Source of the DNA: Adiantum capillus-veneris
Lineage: Eukaryota; Streptophyta; Polypodiopsida; Polypodiales; Pteridaceae
Assembly: GCA_014529385.2 (NCBI GenBank)
Contig: CM043946.1
Span: 32,880,558 to 32,944,557 of the forward strand
DNA: 64,000 bases
Direction: 5' to 3'
Positions within the stretch are counted from its first letter, which is position 1. Every line of letters begins with the position of its first letter. Under the pieces are notes generated by a model. That model searched no databases and had not been told where the DNA came from. It saw nothing but the letters and a program-made list of their open reading frames with translations. The position numbers and the translations under genes were made by a program. Positions 1 to 17,399 of the stretch are shown in pieces.

Positions 1-1514
<1,514 letters not shown>

Positions 1515-3016
1515 ATTTACAAAGATGATGGAGCCAAGCATTGGCCCCATTTTCACAGGTGTTGAAGACCTAGAGGATTGAGTAGCAGATTTTGAAATGT
1601 GGATGTTGTCGATGCGCATGGTGACAAACACAGAGAAGTTGCAACTGATGCCACTACTAATGCATGGACGTGCAAAGGTATGGGTTGATGATATAAAGAG
1701 CGGCGATCAAAGCTCATGGCAAGAGTTGAAAATCCAATTTCTTGGTTGGTTTCAAAAGGTGGTTTCCCCAGCATAAGCGGGTGCAAAATTGAAGGCATTG
1801 CGTCAAGAAATAAGTCAAGTTTTTTTTGGTTTTGGTTGAACAATTTGAAGTTTTTTGGAAGCAGTTGGAGGCTGCTACGGGGTTTAGAGGAAACCAATAC
1901 TTCAGTTGTCAAAGATCCTTAATTGCCTACATCTGAAGGTCAGAGAAAAGGTGGAGTTTGGTTTGGATAGCTATGATGATGTGGTGTACCTGGCCAAAAT
2001 GAAGAGCAAGAAGGTGAAACAGAAGCAGGAGTTGGGCTTGCTAAAGCCTACAGATTATGTGCATGTGGTGGCAACAATGTGTTCTATAGATAAATTGAAG
2101 GTGGTGCCGATTGTTCAAAGTGCAGAACCTACTGGGGTAAGGCTAGTGGTCAGTTATTCTCTTTGGAAGTTTCCTATTGGTGGTGTGTCCATGCTGATGG
2201 TGGATGATCTTGTCAACGAGGATAAGTGCTCCATAAAGGAGGACTTGTCTACAAAAGAACTAGTCGATCTCAAGTCTCAAGAGTAGAATGAGGAGGTAAG
2301 AGAACCTATGTTCATGGAGGTTATGCATGAAAAGGTAGCAGAGTATAGCCAAGTTGCAGATGCCAAGATTTCGGAAGTGGATGAAGAGAGTTGCAAAGCC
2401 AAGATGGCTGTCAGGCTTTTGTGGAGCAACAAGAGGATGAAGATGCAGATACGGAGTCGATGTGTGGTGGTGATGATGATGATACATTGGGAGACAAGCA
2501 AAGAGGGTAGCACGGATGAGTCCACATCCTATGGTGAGTGAGTGGCGAGCACATAGATACTGAGGAGCCTGTGATGTGGTAAGAGTAAATCCACCTTGTT
2601 GTATTTTTGATGATATGGTTATTAGCAATGTAAATGAAGAGCAAGTTGAAGCGTCAGAGCTTGTAAAGGAGGATATGCAATTGAGGATGGCATGCAGCAC
2701 TATGTTGAAGGCCATGCTAATGAGAGTTGCAGTAGAGAGTGTTATGGTTGTGCAGCTGGTCCACAGATTTATAGGGAAGGGCAAGGGTGCATCTATGGAT
2801 AGCCAAGATGACCTACAATCTCGTCAAGAGGACAACAATGAAGTGAAGACCAAGGAAGCTAGGCAGCCTCCTTGTGCTCATGACGTGCAGATGCAATTGC
2901 CTATGGATTGCGTTGGAAATGCTTTGAATACATGTTCTTTTGGCCAGGTGTGCATTGAAGACGAGTTTGATTGGGGGTTTAATGACCCAAAGGTTGAAAT
3001 GAATGAAGAGTCATAG
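1515..3016 (+). pseudogene. decayed retrotransposon gag-like remnant
   Basis: Reading the plus strand through several stops and frameshifts gives retrotransposon gag-like text. Around 1560-1760 it resembles the capsid core (VEDLED, then FEMWMLSMRM, then MHGRAKVWVDDIKSGDQSSW). The frame at 1906-2286 continues with KVREKVEFGLDSYDDVVYLA, typical of the gag C-terminal half. The frame at 2576-3016 is acidic and has no recognised motif. There is no zinc knuckle or pol domain nearby. The remnant is interrupted downstream by the chromovirus inserted at 3376, so it is the older of the two. Assignment to gag is by resemblance only, and the family is not resolved. Confidence 0.5.
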
Positions 3017-3375
3017 GTTCTTGTTTGTAAAGCTTTGGCCAGGATACATGTGATGTGAGGGTTTGCCCCATGGATGGAGTTACCTTTGGATGAGAAATTC
3101 TTTGCTACTATGATTATGCATGCAGAGGTAGTTGTGGAGGAGTATTTGTATGTACCACAGTTCCCTTTAGAGGAGATCCCTTGCATGGAGATTGTTGCTT
3201 TACATGGTTGGGAGGGAGTGTTTAGGTATGCGTTTGTGCAATGAAAGAGGTGGTGTTCTTGGTGATGCTTTTTTTTTTGAAGTGGGGAGTATGCCAATGG
3301 GTGCTTGGAGCAGTGTAGATGAAGATATGACATGGGTAATTTTTGTGTGTTGTTGGTTGTATGGTTGGACAAAGC

Positions 3376-3529
3376 TGTAAGACAAGGGAAGCTAGAGCCT
3401 AAGAGTCCACCACCCAACCACCCATTATATAGCAAATCCCCTAGCCCTTTGCCCTAGTTGGACTCCCCGTTACACACCACCTAGCCCGACCCTGCCCTTG
3501 TCTAGTTTGGCCTTGCCGGTGTCGTGACA
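3376..3529 (-). repeat. 3' LTR of the chromovirus
   Basis: A 154-bp terminal repeat, unusually short for a gypsy element. On the minus strand it begins TGTCACGACACC and ends CTTGTCTTACA. It contains a TATATAA-like promoter core on the minus strand (plus-strand complement near 3426-3433). The preceding polypurine tract lies at 3530-3543. Confidence 0.93.
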
Positions 3530-3543
3530 TTACTCCCCCCTTA
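3530..3543 (-). other. polypurine tract of the chromovirus
   Basis: On the minus strand TAAGGGGGGAGTAA directly abuts the 3' LTR start TGTCA. This is the expected plus-strand priming site. The last bases and the LTR start are the same as in the LARD at 15591-15610. Confidence 0.9.
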
Positions 3544-4167
3544 ACAAGAGTTTTTGTCCTCGAAAACAAAAGTGGGGAACTTCTTCTTAAGAACACTAAT
3601 GTTTTCCCAAGTGGCACCTTCTTCAGGTCGGTCTTTCCACTTGATTAAGACTTGTTGACGTACGTGATGATGTGTATGCAACTCATGATAATCAAGAACA
3701 CATTCAGGTTCATGCGGTAGGGTAGGAGGTTCAATGAAATCAACCAAATCCTGTTGGTCAATGACATTGTCATCCCCATGTAATCGCTTACGTAAACGGC
3801 TTACATGAAACACCGGATGAATGCGAAAATGTGAAGGTAGTAATAATTTGTAGGCACGATCACCTACTCGCTTGAGTATTTTGAAAGGCCCACAATATCG
3901 AGGAGATAATTTAGGTGTCGGCCCAGTTTTCAGACTTTCTAAATGTTTTGGGCCACGTAAAAATACTTCCTCCCCTTCTTCGAAGGTAACTTGCCGACGT
4001 TTCTCATCACCGTACTTCTTATACCGAGCCTGTGCTTGCCGGACATTCTGACGAGCAAGTTTCAGCATATCCATGTGGTCTTGGAGAAAATCCTTAACCT
4101 GTTGGAGTTTTTCGGTTGCCAACCCCACCGTAACTAGTAACCTAGGTTGAAACCCGTACATAAGCAT
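3541..4167 (-). pseudogene. integrase C-terminus with chromodomain
   Basis: An open frame of about 208 residues covers the integrase C-terminal region and a chromodomain. The GPFKILKRVGDRAYKLLLP stretch followed by HPVFHVSRLRK is the conserved GPF/Y module that precedes chromodomains in chromoviruses. The chromodomain follows, with LIKWKDRPEEGATWEN carrying the aromatic W-x-x-x...W core. In chromoviruses this domain binds modified histone H3 and directs insertion to heterochromatin. The frame is separated from the integrase core by stops upstream, so it is a fragment of the original polyprotein. It ends 11 bases before the 3' LTR. Confidence 0.88.
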
Positions 4168-4395
4168 GAAAGGACTAAAACCTGTTGTGACATGCTTAGC
4201 ACTGTTGTAGGCAAACTCGAGGTATTCTTCCCAGTCCTACTGTTTTTTGATGACGTATGCTCTTAGCATATTCTCTAGCACCTATTAACCCGTCCCGTTT
4301 GACCATTCGTTTCTGGATGATCAGTTGTACTGAGGTTTAGTTGTGTACCCAATCGTTTAAATACAGCTCTCCAAAAGTGGCTGTTAAATTTGGGA

Positions 4396-5115
4396 TCACG
4401 GTCTAACAATGTTACTTGGCAAACCATACAATTTGTATAGATTGTCCACAAATAACTTGGCTAGTTGTGGTGTCTTAACCGTTGATTTGGTCAGAATAAA
4501 CTTTCGTAGTTTAGTCAACCTGTCTACAACCACCCATACCGAGTCATGACCTCGTACAGTGGTTGGTAAACCTACAATAAAATCTATAGAGATGCTTTCC
4601 CATTTTCCATTGGTAATCTCCAAAGGATGTAAGAGTCCTCCTGCTTTCAGGCACTCTGCTTTGTTAACTTGACATTTTTGGCAATGCAAGACATAAGCCT
4701 GAACAAAGCCACGTAGACTTGGCTAGTAAAACTGTCGTCGTATGAGAGCATAAGTTTTTCTAATCCCCGGGTGCCCTGCACTTGGACTATCATGACATTC
4801 ATAAAGAATTTGGCGCCGAATGTCTGTGTCCGTTGGTACACAAACTCTCTACTTATGGAGTAGGTACCCATTGTCGATGGTTAAATGCTTCCATCGCTCT
4901 AGTTCATCACTTGATAAAGGAGAACAAGGTGTGGAGGTTAACTGTACACTACTGTCATTGGAGTGAGAAGGATCTCTCTTTTGAACATGGATCCACACTT
5001 TGGAATATGCTTCATCATGCTCATATTTGCCATTGAGAGAATCTAAAAATTCACTACGAAGACCCGTGAACCAAAGCGAATTGATCTCTAGCGTTTGACT
5101 TGGAGCGTCTGCCAC
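4396..5115 (-). pseudogene. integrase zinc-binding and catalytic core remnant
   Basis: Two overlapping frames (5115-4849 and 4689-4396, with 4871-4647 bridging) read as retrotransposon integrase. The CQKCQVNKAE segment is the end of the HHCC zinc finger. It is followed by PLEITNGKWESISIDFIVGLP, which contains the first catalytic Asp of the D-D-E triad, and by VVVDRLTKLRKF. The second Asp and the Glu lie in sequence broken by stops after 4396, toward the chromodomain frame. Activity is therefore lost. Confidence 0.85.
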
Positions 5116-5160
5116 TACATTGTATCGGCCTTTGCGATACCTTAGCTTGGCTTCATATTC

Positions 5161-5501
5161 CTAAAGGATCTCGGCCCACCTGGCTTTTCGACCCTTCAAA
5201 TCCGTTTGTTGTGTAAACCATTTGATGCTTTCATGGTCAAACACAATCTCAAACTGAGCACCATACAGATAATTCCGCCATGTTTTTAAGGCAGACACTA
5301 TTGCATAGAGTTCGCGTTCGTAAGCAGAATAGTTATGTTGAGCTGCATCAAGCTTCTTGCTTTCAAATGCAATCGACCGTCCATCTTGTAACAAGACTGC
5401 TCCAATAGCACGGTCACTGGCATCCGCTTCCAAAACATATAGGAGCTGTAGCTAATGCATACTTGAGCGTATCGAAACTGTGCTATTGAGAGGATCCCCA
5501 C
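5161..5501 (-). pseudogene. RNase H domain remnant
   Basis: The frame shows EADASDRAIGAVLLQDG, matching the first catalytic Asp motif of Ty3/gypsy RNase H. It continues with NYSAYERELYAIVSALK, which holds the catalytic Glu, and FVFDHESIKWF-type text with the third Asp region. It follows the reverse transcriptase at 5596-6186 after a short stretch with stops, in normal gypsy order. Confidence 0.88.
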
Positions 5502-5595
5502 TGAAAAGTTTTACCTTTGCCTTTTAGTTGATCCGTCATAGGAACAACAATTTGAGCATAGTTTTTAACGAACCTTCGGTAAAAACCTGCAAATC

Positions 5596-6186
5596 CTAAA
5601 AATATCTATAATTCTTCCAGCTTTTTAGGAGGAGGTCATTTCCAGATGGCCATTTCAAGATGGTATCCACTTTGGATTGATCCATGTATAGCCTGCTAGC
5701 TGAAATAACATGCCCTAAATAATGAATTTCATCTTTTAGAAACTCACATTTAGATTCCTTGGCATATAACTTTTTTGTGCATAACAACTCAAACACCTGC
5801 CTGAGATGTTGTAAGTGTTCTTCTTCAGAAGCACTATAGACTAGGATGTCATCAAGGAAAACAATGACAAATTTGCCCAAATATGGCTTCAAGACACTAT
5901 CCATAAGTGTCATGAATGTTGCGGGCGCATTGGTTAACCCAAAGGGCATCACGAAAAACTCGTAGTGTCCAAACCGTGTTCGGAATGCGGTTTTAGGAAT
6001 ATCGGCAAGTCGAATACGGACTTCGTGATATCCTGACCGCATGTCTATTTTCGTAAAAATGAGTGCATGAGTGAGCTTATCAAACAACTCATCTACTCTG
6101 GGCAATGGGTATTTGTTCTTAATTGTAACCGCATTTAAGCCACGGTAGTCTACGCACATGCGCATACTGCCGTCCTTTTTCTTCAC
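5596..6186 (-). pseudogene. reverse transcriptase domain of the chromovirus
   Basis: About 196 residues of reverse transcriptase remain open. Visible motifs in order are [20 protein letters not shown], the motif A core [29 protein letters not shown], and the catalytic FLDDILVYS box (DD pair near residue 115). [12 protein letters not shown] is the start of the connection domain. The family normally has a longer uninterrupted polyprotein. Here the frame ends at the thumb/connection and resumes in another frame at the RNase H. Confidence 0.92.
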
Positions 6187-6599
6187 TAAGAGGATAGGCG
6201 AAGCCCATGGTGAAGAATTGGGTTGTATAAACCCTCTGCTAAGGTAATCAGCAAGCTTCTGAATAACTCATACGGTAAGGTGGTTCACTAACAGGTTTAC
6301 AGCCTGCAGCCACATCAATGCTATTTTGTACTGATCGTGTCGGCGATAATCCTCGCAAATCATTAGGAAATACATCCTGAAATTCCTTTAATAATTTCTG
6401 TAATTGACTAGCAAGGTTTGCTTGTTTAGAATTAGCAATTGGTGGAATAGAGGAGAGAGAAGCATGCGGCGTTGAGGAATGTTCAACAGACTCAATGTTA
6501 GAAAGAAAATGAGACGTACGGTGAGTAACACAAGAAAACCTGATCTATTTCATTATCAAAAAAGAGATGTATAGGCTCAACGGTACAAATCAGCGGTGG

Positions 6600-8134
6600 T
6601 GAAGGTATATCTTTTTCTTCTAACAACAACACATGTGCGCCATGGGATTCAAACATCAAGCTGTTGTGCTCATAGCTACGCTTGAGTGATGGTCCTAGGC
6701 TATGAAACCACTCCTACCAAGAACCACATCAGCCCTTTCCATGTTCATAACCTGAAATCCAAACATGTAGAGTACCCTTGTACTTCCAATGGAACAGCTC
6801 GGCATTGAGTATCCCATATTTCAGTATCATGTCCATTCATCATTGCTACCTTGTAGTGGTGGGTACTCGGAGTTTGAGACAGTTTGAGTTTTTTCATGGA
6901 TGCTGTGAGACAGCATTCATGCACCACCTCAGTGTGTGTTACTTCCATTGTAGATAATCTTGAGGAAGACTCAAGAGATAGCAGTTCCACCGTGTGCACT
7001 GCTTTCTCCTTGCCCCGAGTAGCAGATTTCCCCTTGGGACAATCCTTTTTTCCTGACCTCTTCCTAAACATTGAAAACATAATTTTTCTTTCTTGGCTTA
7101 TCAAATTCCTCAAGAGAGAGAGGACCCTGGACCCCTTGGGTTTTTTAGATGCATCTGAATTGGAAAGTAGAAATTTTCTTTTATTGTGCCCATAATGAGT
7201 ACGTGTATTACCATGTATATTAGCAGGCACGTGACTATTATGTGTTTTCTTCTCATCAGGATCATCATGAATATGTGCTTTCACTATGGCTTCCTCAAGT
7301 GTTTTAGGGTCTTGGGTCTTGACATACTTCTTAAGCTCAGGTGTCAGACCTCGTATGAACCCCCGTACTTGTTGAAAGGTATCTAAGCCTTCCAACTTGA
7401 GGATAATGTCCCGATAGTGAGAGATATATTCAATGAGTCATGGGTATTGGCGCATGGAACATGTGTCCCAAGCCGTCCGATTCCAATCCGCTTCGTTTGT
7501 AGGCAAAAATTCCTTGCTAAAAATTTCTTCAAAAGCTGCCAAACTCTGTGGTATGATGTTCTTCTCCTTGAGAGACATCCACCATTTGTAGGCCTTGCCT
7601 TCCAGAGTTAAGATCGTTTGCAGAGCTCTGACTGCATCCGGAGTACGCCGTAAGGCGTGAATTCCATCCCATTTGCTGAGAAAGATATTCACTGCATCCT
7701 TATTGCGGTCTCAGTCTTCTCCCTTAAAAATTGGTGGTTTGGTGTTCTTTAACGATTCATCCACCTCTTTTGCAGTGAGAGTATACAACATATCAGCATT
7801 TGGGCCTTGCCCTATATTAGAAATGCCTTGCCCTTGGGTGGCAACGTGCTCATGCATGTGCCTGTGCGGGACTCTTAGACTGCTGATGCATTAATTGAAT
7901 TACTAATGTGGATAGTTTAGTAACATTTTCATTTAAAGCTTTAAAATTTTCATCCATGACTGTCATGCGTGTCTGAAGTGCACGAAATTCTTGAATATCA
8001 AGCAATTCGTAAGTATCTTCACTTGTCGTAGCGTCACGGGTACTCTCCTTGAGAGGATCCGACCGCAGGCCATCATTGACAGGATCAGGAGTACTTTGCT
8101 CAAAATCAAATGTCATATTGCTATCCGAATCCAT
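6600..8134 (-). pseudogene. gag and protease remnant of the chromovirus
   Basis: Four consecutive frames (8134-7850, 7692-7438, 7395-6745, then 6744-6600 with a shift) form a broken gag-protease. The first has a DFEQSTPDP-rich N-terminus and a likely coiled segment. The second holds the capsid-like KWDGIHALRRTPDAV and GKAYKWWMSLKEKN. The third has the typical VRGFIRGLTPELKKYV of chromovirus gag and a degenerate zinc knuckle near 7075, where only part of C-x2-C-x4-H-x4-C remains. Protease C-terminal text follows near 6745-6600. Start chosen at the first ATG after the leader. Confidence 0.82.
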
Positions 8135-8901
8135 GGCTACACAGTGCGGTGCAAGGAGTACTCAGAAAAAATACCTGATATTGAAAGCACTTGCAAAGTA
8201 TAACGAGCCTTGCTAACTCCGTCAAAATCGAGAGTAGTCCGGTGGAGAGTGATTCGAATTGTCCGCCGTATATGGAATTCCACAAGTTCTTGATAGCCGA
8301 ATCAATTAGTCTTGAAAGCGGTAATTGATTTCACCAAAACTTGTACTCCAACTCCGCCAAATTGGTGGTCTTGAAATCTCTGAGTTTCGGCGTAATACAC
8401 AAAAAAAAAAAATCGGAATGTGTGCCAGATTTGTCGATGCCGTCCTTTCCAACCTTGCCGTACTCGCACGTAGAGTGGAGTAGGGGGGTGGGGTACCCAC
8501 TGTGGGTACCGCCCCTTAGGCTTAAATTTTTTGTGTATGGCAACTACCCGTAAGGGGATTGGGCACCCTCAAGTGGGAAAATACACGCACAATCGGCTAT
8601 GGACGTGACAGGCAGCACGTAGGGGCTTGGGGCGCTTGGGGCAGACAATGCAAAGCTTGAGGGGCTTCGGCCCTGTGTCGAAAAATGTCAAGCAGGTCCT
8701 TGCGCCTCTAACAAGACCACGTGCTGTCCGTTTGGTGCTCCTGCACCCGACGGCTCTCCCTTGCCAAGCTCGTGTGCCCACGGGCTTTGTCTTCGTCGAC
8801 TGCCTTAGCAAGGGGTGATCCCCACTGTGTTGGACCACGACATGCAAGTCTTGTGTGGCTAGAAAGCACCACGCCTTCCCCTTTCCCAAAATAGGCACTT
8901 A
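8135..8901 (-). other. chromovirus 5' leader, non-coding
   Basis: Sequence between the primer site and the gag start. I see no gene. It contains a near-palindrome around 8490-8515 (GGGTACCCACTGTGGGTACC), which could form a hairpin in the RNA. Confidence 0.6.
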
Positions 8902-8913
8902 GCTCTGATATCA
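8902..8913 (-). other. primer-binding site, initiator tRNA-Met type
   Basis: On the minus strand TGATATCAGAGC starts one base after the 5' LTR. It matches the plant initiator tRNA-Met primer site TGGTATCAGAGC with one change (G to A at the third base). Confidence 0.88.
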
Positions 8914-8914
8914 G

Positions 8915-9067
8915 TGTAAGACAAGGGAATCTAGAGCCTAAGAGCCCACCACCCAACCACCCATTATATAGCAAAGCCCTGGACCTTTGCCCTAGTTGGA
9001 CTCCCCGTTCCACACCGCCTAGCCCGGCCCTGCCCTTGTCTAGTCCGGCCTTGTCGGTGTCCTGACA
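8915..9067 (-). repeat. 5' LTR of the chromovirus
   Basis: A 153-bp partner of the LTR at 3376-3529, about 91-92% identical by eye. It is followed directly by the target duplication AAAGC. Confidence 0.93.
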
Positions 9068-9072
9068 AAAGC

Positions 9073-10321
9073 ACTATGGAAAGGTGTTGTAGGTGGACGA
9101 ACGTGATCAAATACAGGTGTTTGACCCAGGTAGAAGCCATGTTATGATGTAGGGGGTTGGACAAACTGCTTGAGTAGAGGTAGTGGGTAGCAAGAGTCAG
9201 TCTTTGTACATATGATAGTGGTTATGGTGTGTATAGAGTGTTTGTTTGTTGTGCAATTTTAGAGTTCAATAAGCCTGTGTGTGGTTGAACATAGATCTTT
9301 AACAAGGGGGTTGGGCAATGATGGTGCAACCAAAGTTGGTTGATACTGTAAATCATACAATACAACACTATGGGTGCCTATGAGTGCAAGTTGGAGTGCC
9401 AAAGCAGGTGTGAAGGTCCTAGGCAGACAAGAAATAGCAAAAAATGTATGATTGATGTGGTTTTTTAGGCCAAGAAGTCTCTAAAGGGGTCCAATAAGCA
9501 TGAAAAATCTAAGTGTCCAAGTTGTTGGGATTGTCCATTAGAATCAGGTATTCAAGGTGCTTTACAAGTTGGTCCATACGACTCCTCAAACAAAACTACA
9601 ATATGAAAGTTATACCAATTCAAAATGGAAGGTTTTGTAGATCCTCGACGGATAGAGCAAGTGGAGAGAGGTGTCTATAAATGGTGTAAGTGGATAGATG
9701 TGAAGTGATCGTGTTGTGGAGTATGCCAGTATTTTTGGATCGTCAAGTGGATCTCGGATGGGGAAGTTATGGCCAGTTGAAGTTTTCAAGGAGGCTAGTT
9801 ATGTGCCAAGTTCACCGCATTGGTAGGAAGTCCATCTAGTGTTTTTTGGGCTTGACTAGGCTCTAGAAGGTGATATGCATCATGTGGAGAGTTGACAACT
9901 CATCAATTGGATTCTCGAGCAGCAAGTTACGACAAGTTGAAGTTGGGATCCGGTGCCGAGCAGGTGGGTGCATGTGATTTTTTTCACATTTTGTGCACCT
10001 TGTTCGAGGCCATGGCAAAGAGGAGATCCGGCGGGGTTTGCATGGCTCAAAGCTAGAAAAGTGGATTTTTGGCCGAGCTTTGTGGCTCAGAAATTGGAGC
10101 ACCGAGAAAAAATATGCAGTGCAAAGAATTTTTGAGGGGAAGAAGTTGAGGTCTTAAGGGTTTTTTGAAGTTTTTAAAAGTTTGGAGGGCCAAAGCGAAG
10201 GGAGCTCGCCACGTGGCAGGTCGAGTAGTCCCACATGCAGACGCATGAGTAGAGATGGTGGGGTATTTAAGCTAGAACCTGAGCCCATTGTAGGCATAGG
10301 TAGATGATGAGAGAGTGGTCT
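9073..10321. other. old flanking sequence, nothing recognised
   Basis: This stretch continues the sequence that was split by the chromovirus, since the pre-insertion site reads GGAC-AAAGC-ACTATGG. I found no protein motif, LTR or RNA gene. Open frames here are short and uninformative. Confidence 0.5.
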
Positions 10322-10486
10322 TGTCATGCCAAGGGTAGAACTATAGGAGGGCACAGCCCTGGCCAAGGGCCGATGGATACACATGCGGTACAAGGGCTAT
10401 ATATAGCTATGAGCTTGAGGGCCAAGGGCCTATATATACGTATGGTTGGGTGGTTATTGGCATGTCCATTTCCCTATGGTCCTACA
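10322..10486 (+). repeat. 5' LTR of the LARD-like element
   Basis: A 165-bp LTR with two TATA-like cores, GGGCTATATATAGC and GCCTATATATA, in its middle. These are plausible promoter elements for the non-autonomous transcript. Confidence 0.92.
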
Positions 10487-10487
10487 T

Positions 10488-10499
10488 TGGTATCAGAGC
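10488..10499 (+). other. primer-binding site, initiator tRNA-Met
   Basis: TGGTATCAGAGC, a perfect match to the plant initiator tRNA-Met primer site, one base after the LTR end. Confidence 0.95.
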
Positions 10500-10569
10500 A
10501 AGGTGGAGAGGAAGAAGGAGGGTGGAGCCATGGCGGAGGAGAAGGCATGGATTTCTCTTTCCCTCTAAG

Positions 10570-15435
<4,866 letters not shown>

Positions 15436-15612
15436 AATCACAATGTTATTCTTGATTTCATTGAACCTCCTACTGTATTGTGTTTTGGTCAAACAAACAG
15501 CTTGATCCATGAAGGATACCACACTGGAAAACATTACTATTCTTATGAAGATCCTACCACTTTTGTTTTTGCGGACGAAAATGCTTCTCCAAGTGGGGGA
15601 GTAATGTCATGA
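15436..15612 (+). pseudogene. vestigial chromodomain C-terminal tail
   Basis: Within the frame 15286-15612, VILDFIEPPT followed by FVFADENA corresponds to DLVDFIEPPT and FVFEDKN in the chromovirus integrase at 3541-4167. The chromodomain core between them (the W-x-x-x-W region) is replaced by unrelated residues. As in the chromovirus, the conserved tail lies immediately upstream of the polypurine tract. This ties the LARD to the same lineage. Confidence 0.75.
15591..15604 (+). other. polypurine tract of the LARD
   Basis: AAGTGGGGGAGTAA abuts the 3' LTR start TGTCATG. The junction GGGGGAGTAATGTCA is identical to the one in the chromovirus at 3525-3538 (minus strand). Confidence 0.92.
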
Positions 15613-15769
15613 CAAGGGTAGAACTCTAGGAGGGCACGGCCCTTGCCAAGGGCCGATGGATACACATGCGGTACATGGGCTATATATAGCTATGAGCCAG
15701 AGGGCCAAGGGCCTATATATAGGTATGGTTGGGTGGTTATTGGCATGTCCATCTCCCTATGGTCTTACA
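15605..15769 (+). repeat. 3' LTR of the LARD-like element
   Basis: Partner of 10322-10486, 165 bp. It is followed by the target duplication GGTCT. Confidence 0.92.
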
Positions 15770-15989
15770 GGTCTCTCCTTTGTGGCTATGGTACATCCGG
15801 ACACTGCACGAGGTGCTGGTTGTGGCGGCCCAGTGGGCAGACAATGGCAGTTTGGTAGGCGTTATGTGGTGCGGGTGGCAATCGACGACGATGGGTGGTA
15901 ATGTTAAAATGTCTCCATCACGCTACCTATGGAAGTGTTTACTTCCAATATGTAGAATTTTCTTTTCATTCCCATGTGCGTGCATACAA

Positions 15990-16852
15990 GTTAATTAGCA
16001 ATGCCATGTGGCACTTCATGGGCAATTGTCCCTCCAGGAACCTTTGAAAATCCCCAATATGACACTTTTAAAAAATACGTTTTTTCCTTCCACTTTTTGA
16101 TGCCACCATTTCCAACCTCAGGATTGGATCCTTGAGCTGCAAAAACCAGGTGAGAGCCTTCCATGCTGGCCTCAAGCCGTGCAAACCTCATCACATCTCG
16201 ACTCCTCTGAGGCCTCAAACTGAGGCCACCAAAATGAGAAAAAGTCATATATTGCCACTACACCGCAATTGCTCCCCGAGCTCTGATTGACGTGTTGTAA
16301 CTTCCCATGGCCTTCCCATGACACATAGAATTCATACAAACTCTGGCAAAGCTTTAAAAAAAACTCCAAATGGCACACCTATCGAGACAGTCAACTGGCA
16401 CATAACTGGCCCTGGTGAAACTTCAACCGCTTGTATCTTGGCCGTTTGAACTCCGATTGCCAATCAAAAAAGAACAACATGCACCGTAAGTTGAGCACTT
16501 CATGACCATGCATTTGCTTCAGTTCATCTACAACTTCCCCATCCAGTACGGATATACAAACCACTTCAAGCTTCAAGCTACCATAACTTTCACACCGTAG
16601 CTCCGACTGACGAGCATTTTGAGTAGTACATTTTTAGTCCATAAACTTTCATTTTGAAAACTTCAAACATATTCACTTTTAGTATCAAAAACATAGTTCT
16701 TGGTCCTTTAAAGCCACATACGGAATACATTTAGCATTAAACTTGCATGTGATGGAGCCATGGTCATTGCTCCATAAACATATAGACTTCAAATAGGCTC
16801 AATCTGTATCCTGTTGCTCTTTTTCTCATCGTAGAAGCGAAGTGACACGACA
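15990..16852 (-). repeat. diverged LTR fragment related to the 29827-31763 LTR
   Basis: The order of recognisable phrases follows the second half of the large gypsy LTR at 29827-31763: a GGCACxCCxAT box, GGTGAAxxTT, GAGCACTTCA, CGATGCATT-like text, CATAACTT, CGTAGCTCC, CATAAACATATA and finally an end in GACACGACA. Similarity is clearly below that between the two LTRs of the large element, so this is an older or different family member. The start is not defined. No polypurine tract or primer site is visible next to it, so it may be a solo LTR or a truncated copy. Confidence 0.6.
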
Positions 16853-17344
16853 TCGAATTCCAAGAACCCTCATATGTTGGTCCATGGGAAAAAATGCAGT
16901 GCAGTTTAGAGGGAATAGAGCGAGGTTGCATCGGTCTATAAGAAAAGCCAATCTTTGCAAGTGGTGTTGGATCCCGTCTACCCATGTCGTAATGTTGGAT
17001 CGCATCTACCCATGATGTGAGCACCATACAACGTTGATCTAGCTCCTTTTGGATTTCTGTAGCTCTAAGAGTCGATGGTGTCAGGGGGGGATTTATAATC
17101 ATCGAGCAAAAAAATCAAGTGAAGCCACATTCCAAGCAAGTCCAAAGTAAATTGACACAATAGAAACACAATAGAACCATTCATAAAACATAATACTCGA
17201 CACTAGTGTATTTCTAGGTGACCCTCTCCAAAATAGTCCACCAAAAATTTGGCTCGTACATTTCCCATAAAAAGTCAACAAATGAACTCTATCACCTATG
17301 ATGCTATCCAAGAACCTCCCAAAGCTTGAGAAAGCTCTACTTTT
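16853..17344. other. intergenic, nothing recognised
   Basis: No domain or RNA gene seen. A phrase GTTGGATC(C/G)CxTCTACCCATG occurs twice (about 16968 and 16995). This would be the place to look for the left terminal repeat of a DNA transposon containing the next gene, but I could not match it to sequence on the other side. Confidence 0.4.
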
Positions 17345-17399
17345 GTAAGTGCATACTGATGCAGAAACTCATGGGCAATAGAGTCTAGACCCAAGATTT

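Larger units (their letters stand above)
3376..9067 (-). mobile_element. Ty3/gypsy chromovirus, full length but decayed
   Basis: The element is bounded by two direct repeats of about 154 bp that start TGTAAGACAAGGG and end TGACA on the plus strand, so TG...CA on either strand. A perfect 5-bp target duplication AAAGC flanks it (3371-3375 and 9068-9072). On the minus strand the order is 5' LTR, a primer site resembling initiator tRNA-Met, gag, protease remnant, reverse transcriptase, RNase H, integrase with chromodomain, polypurine tract and 3' LTR. This is the gene order of chromoviruses. All coding parts carry stops or frameshifts, and the two LTRs differ at roughly a dozen positions, so it is an old, non-functional copy. 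It interrupts older sequence that resumes at 9073. Confidence 0.93.

Noticed and set aside
16764-17102. 112-residue minus-strand frame as a gene
   Set aside because: No motif recognised, it overlaps the LTR-related fragment, and nothing supports its start.
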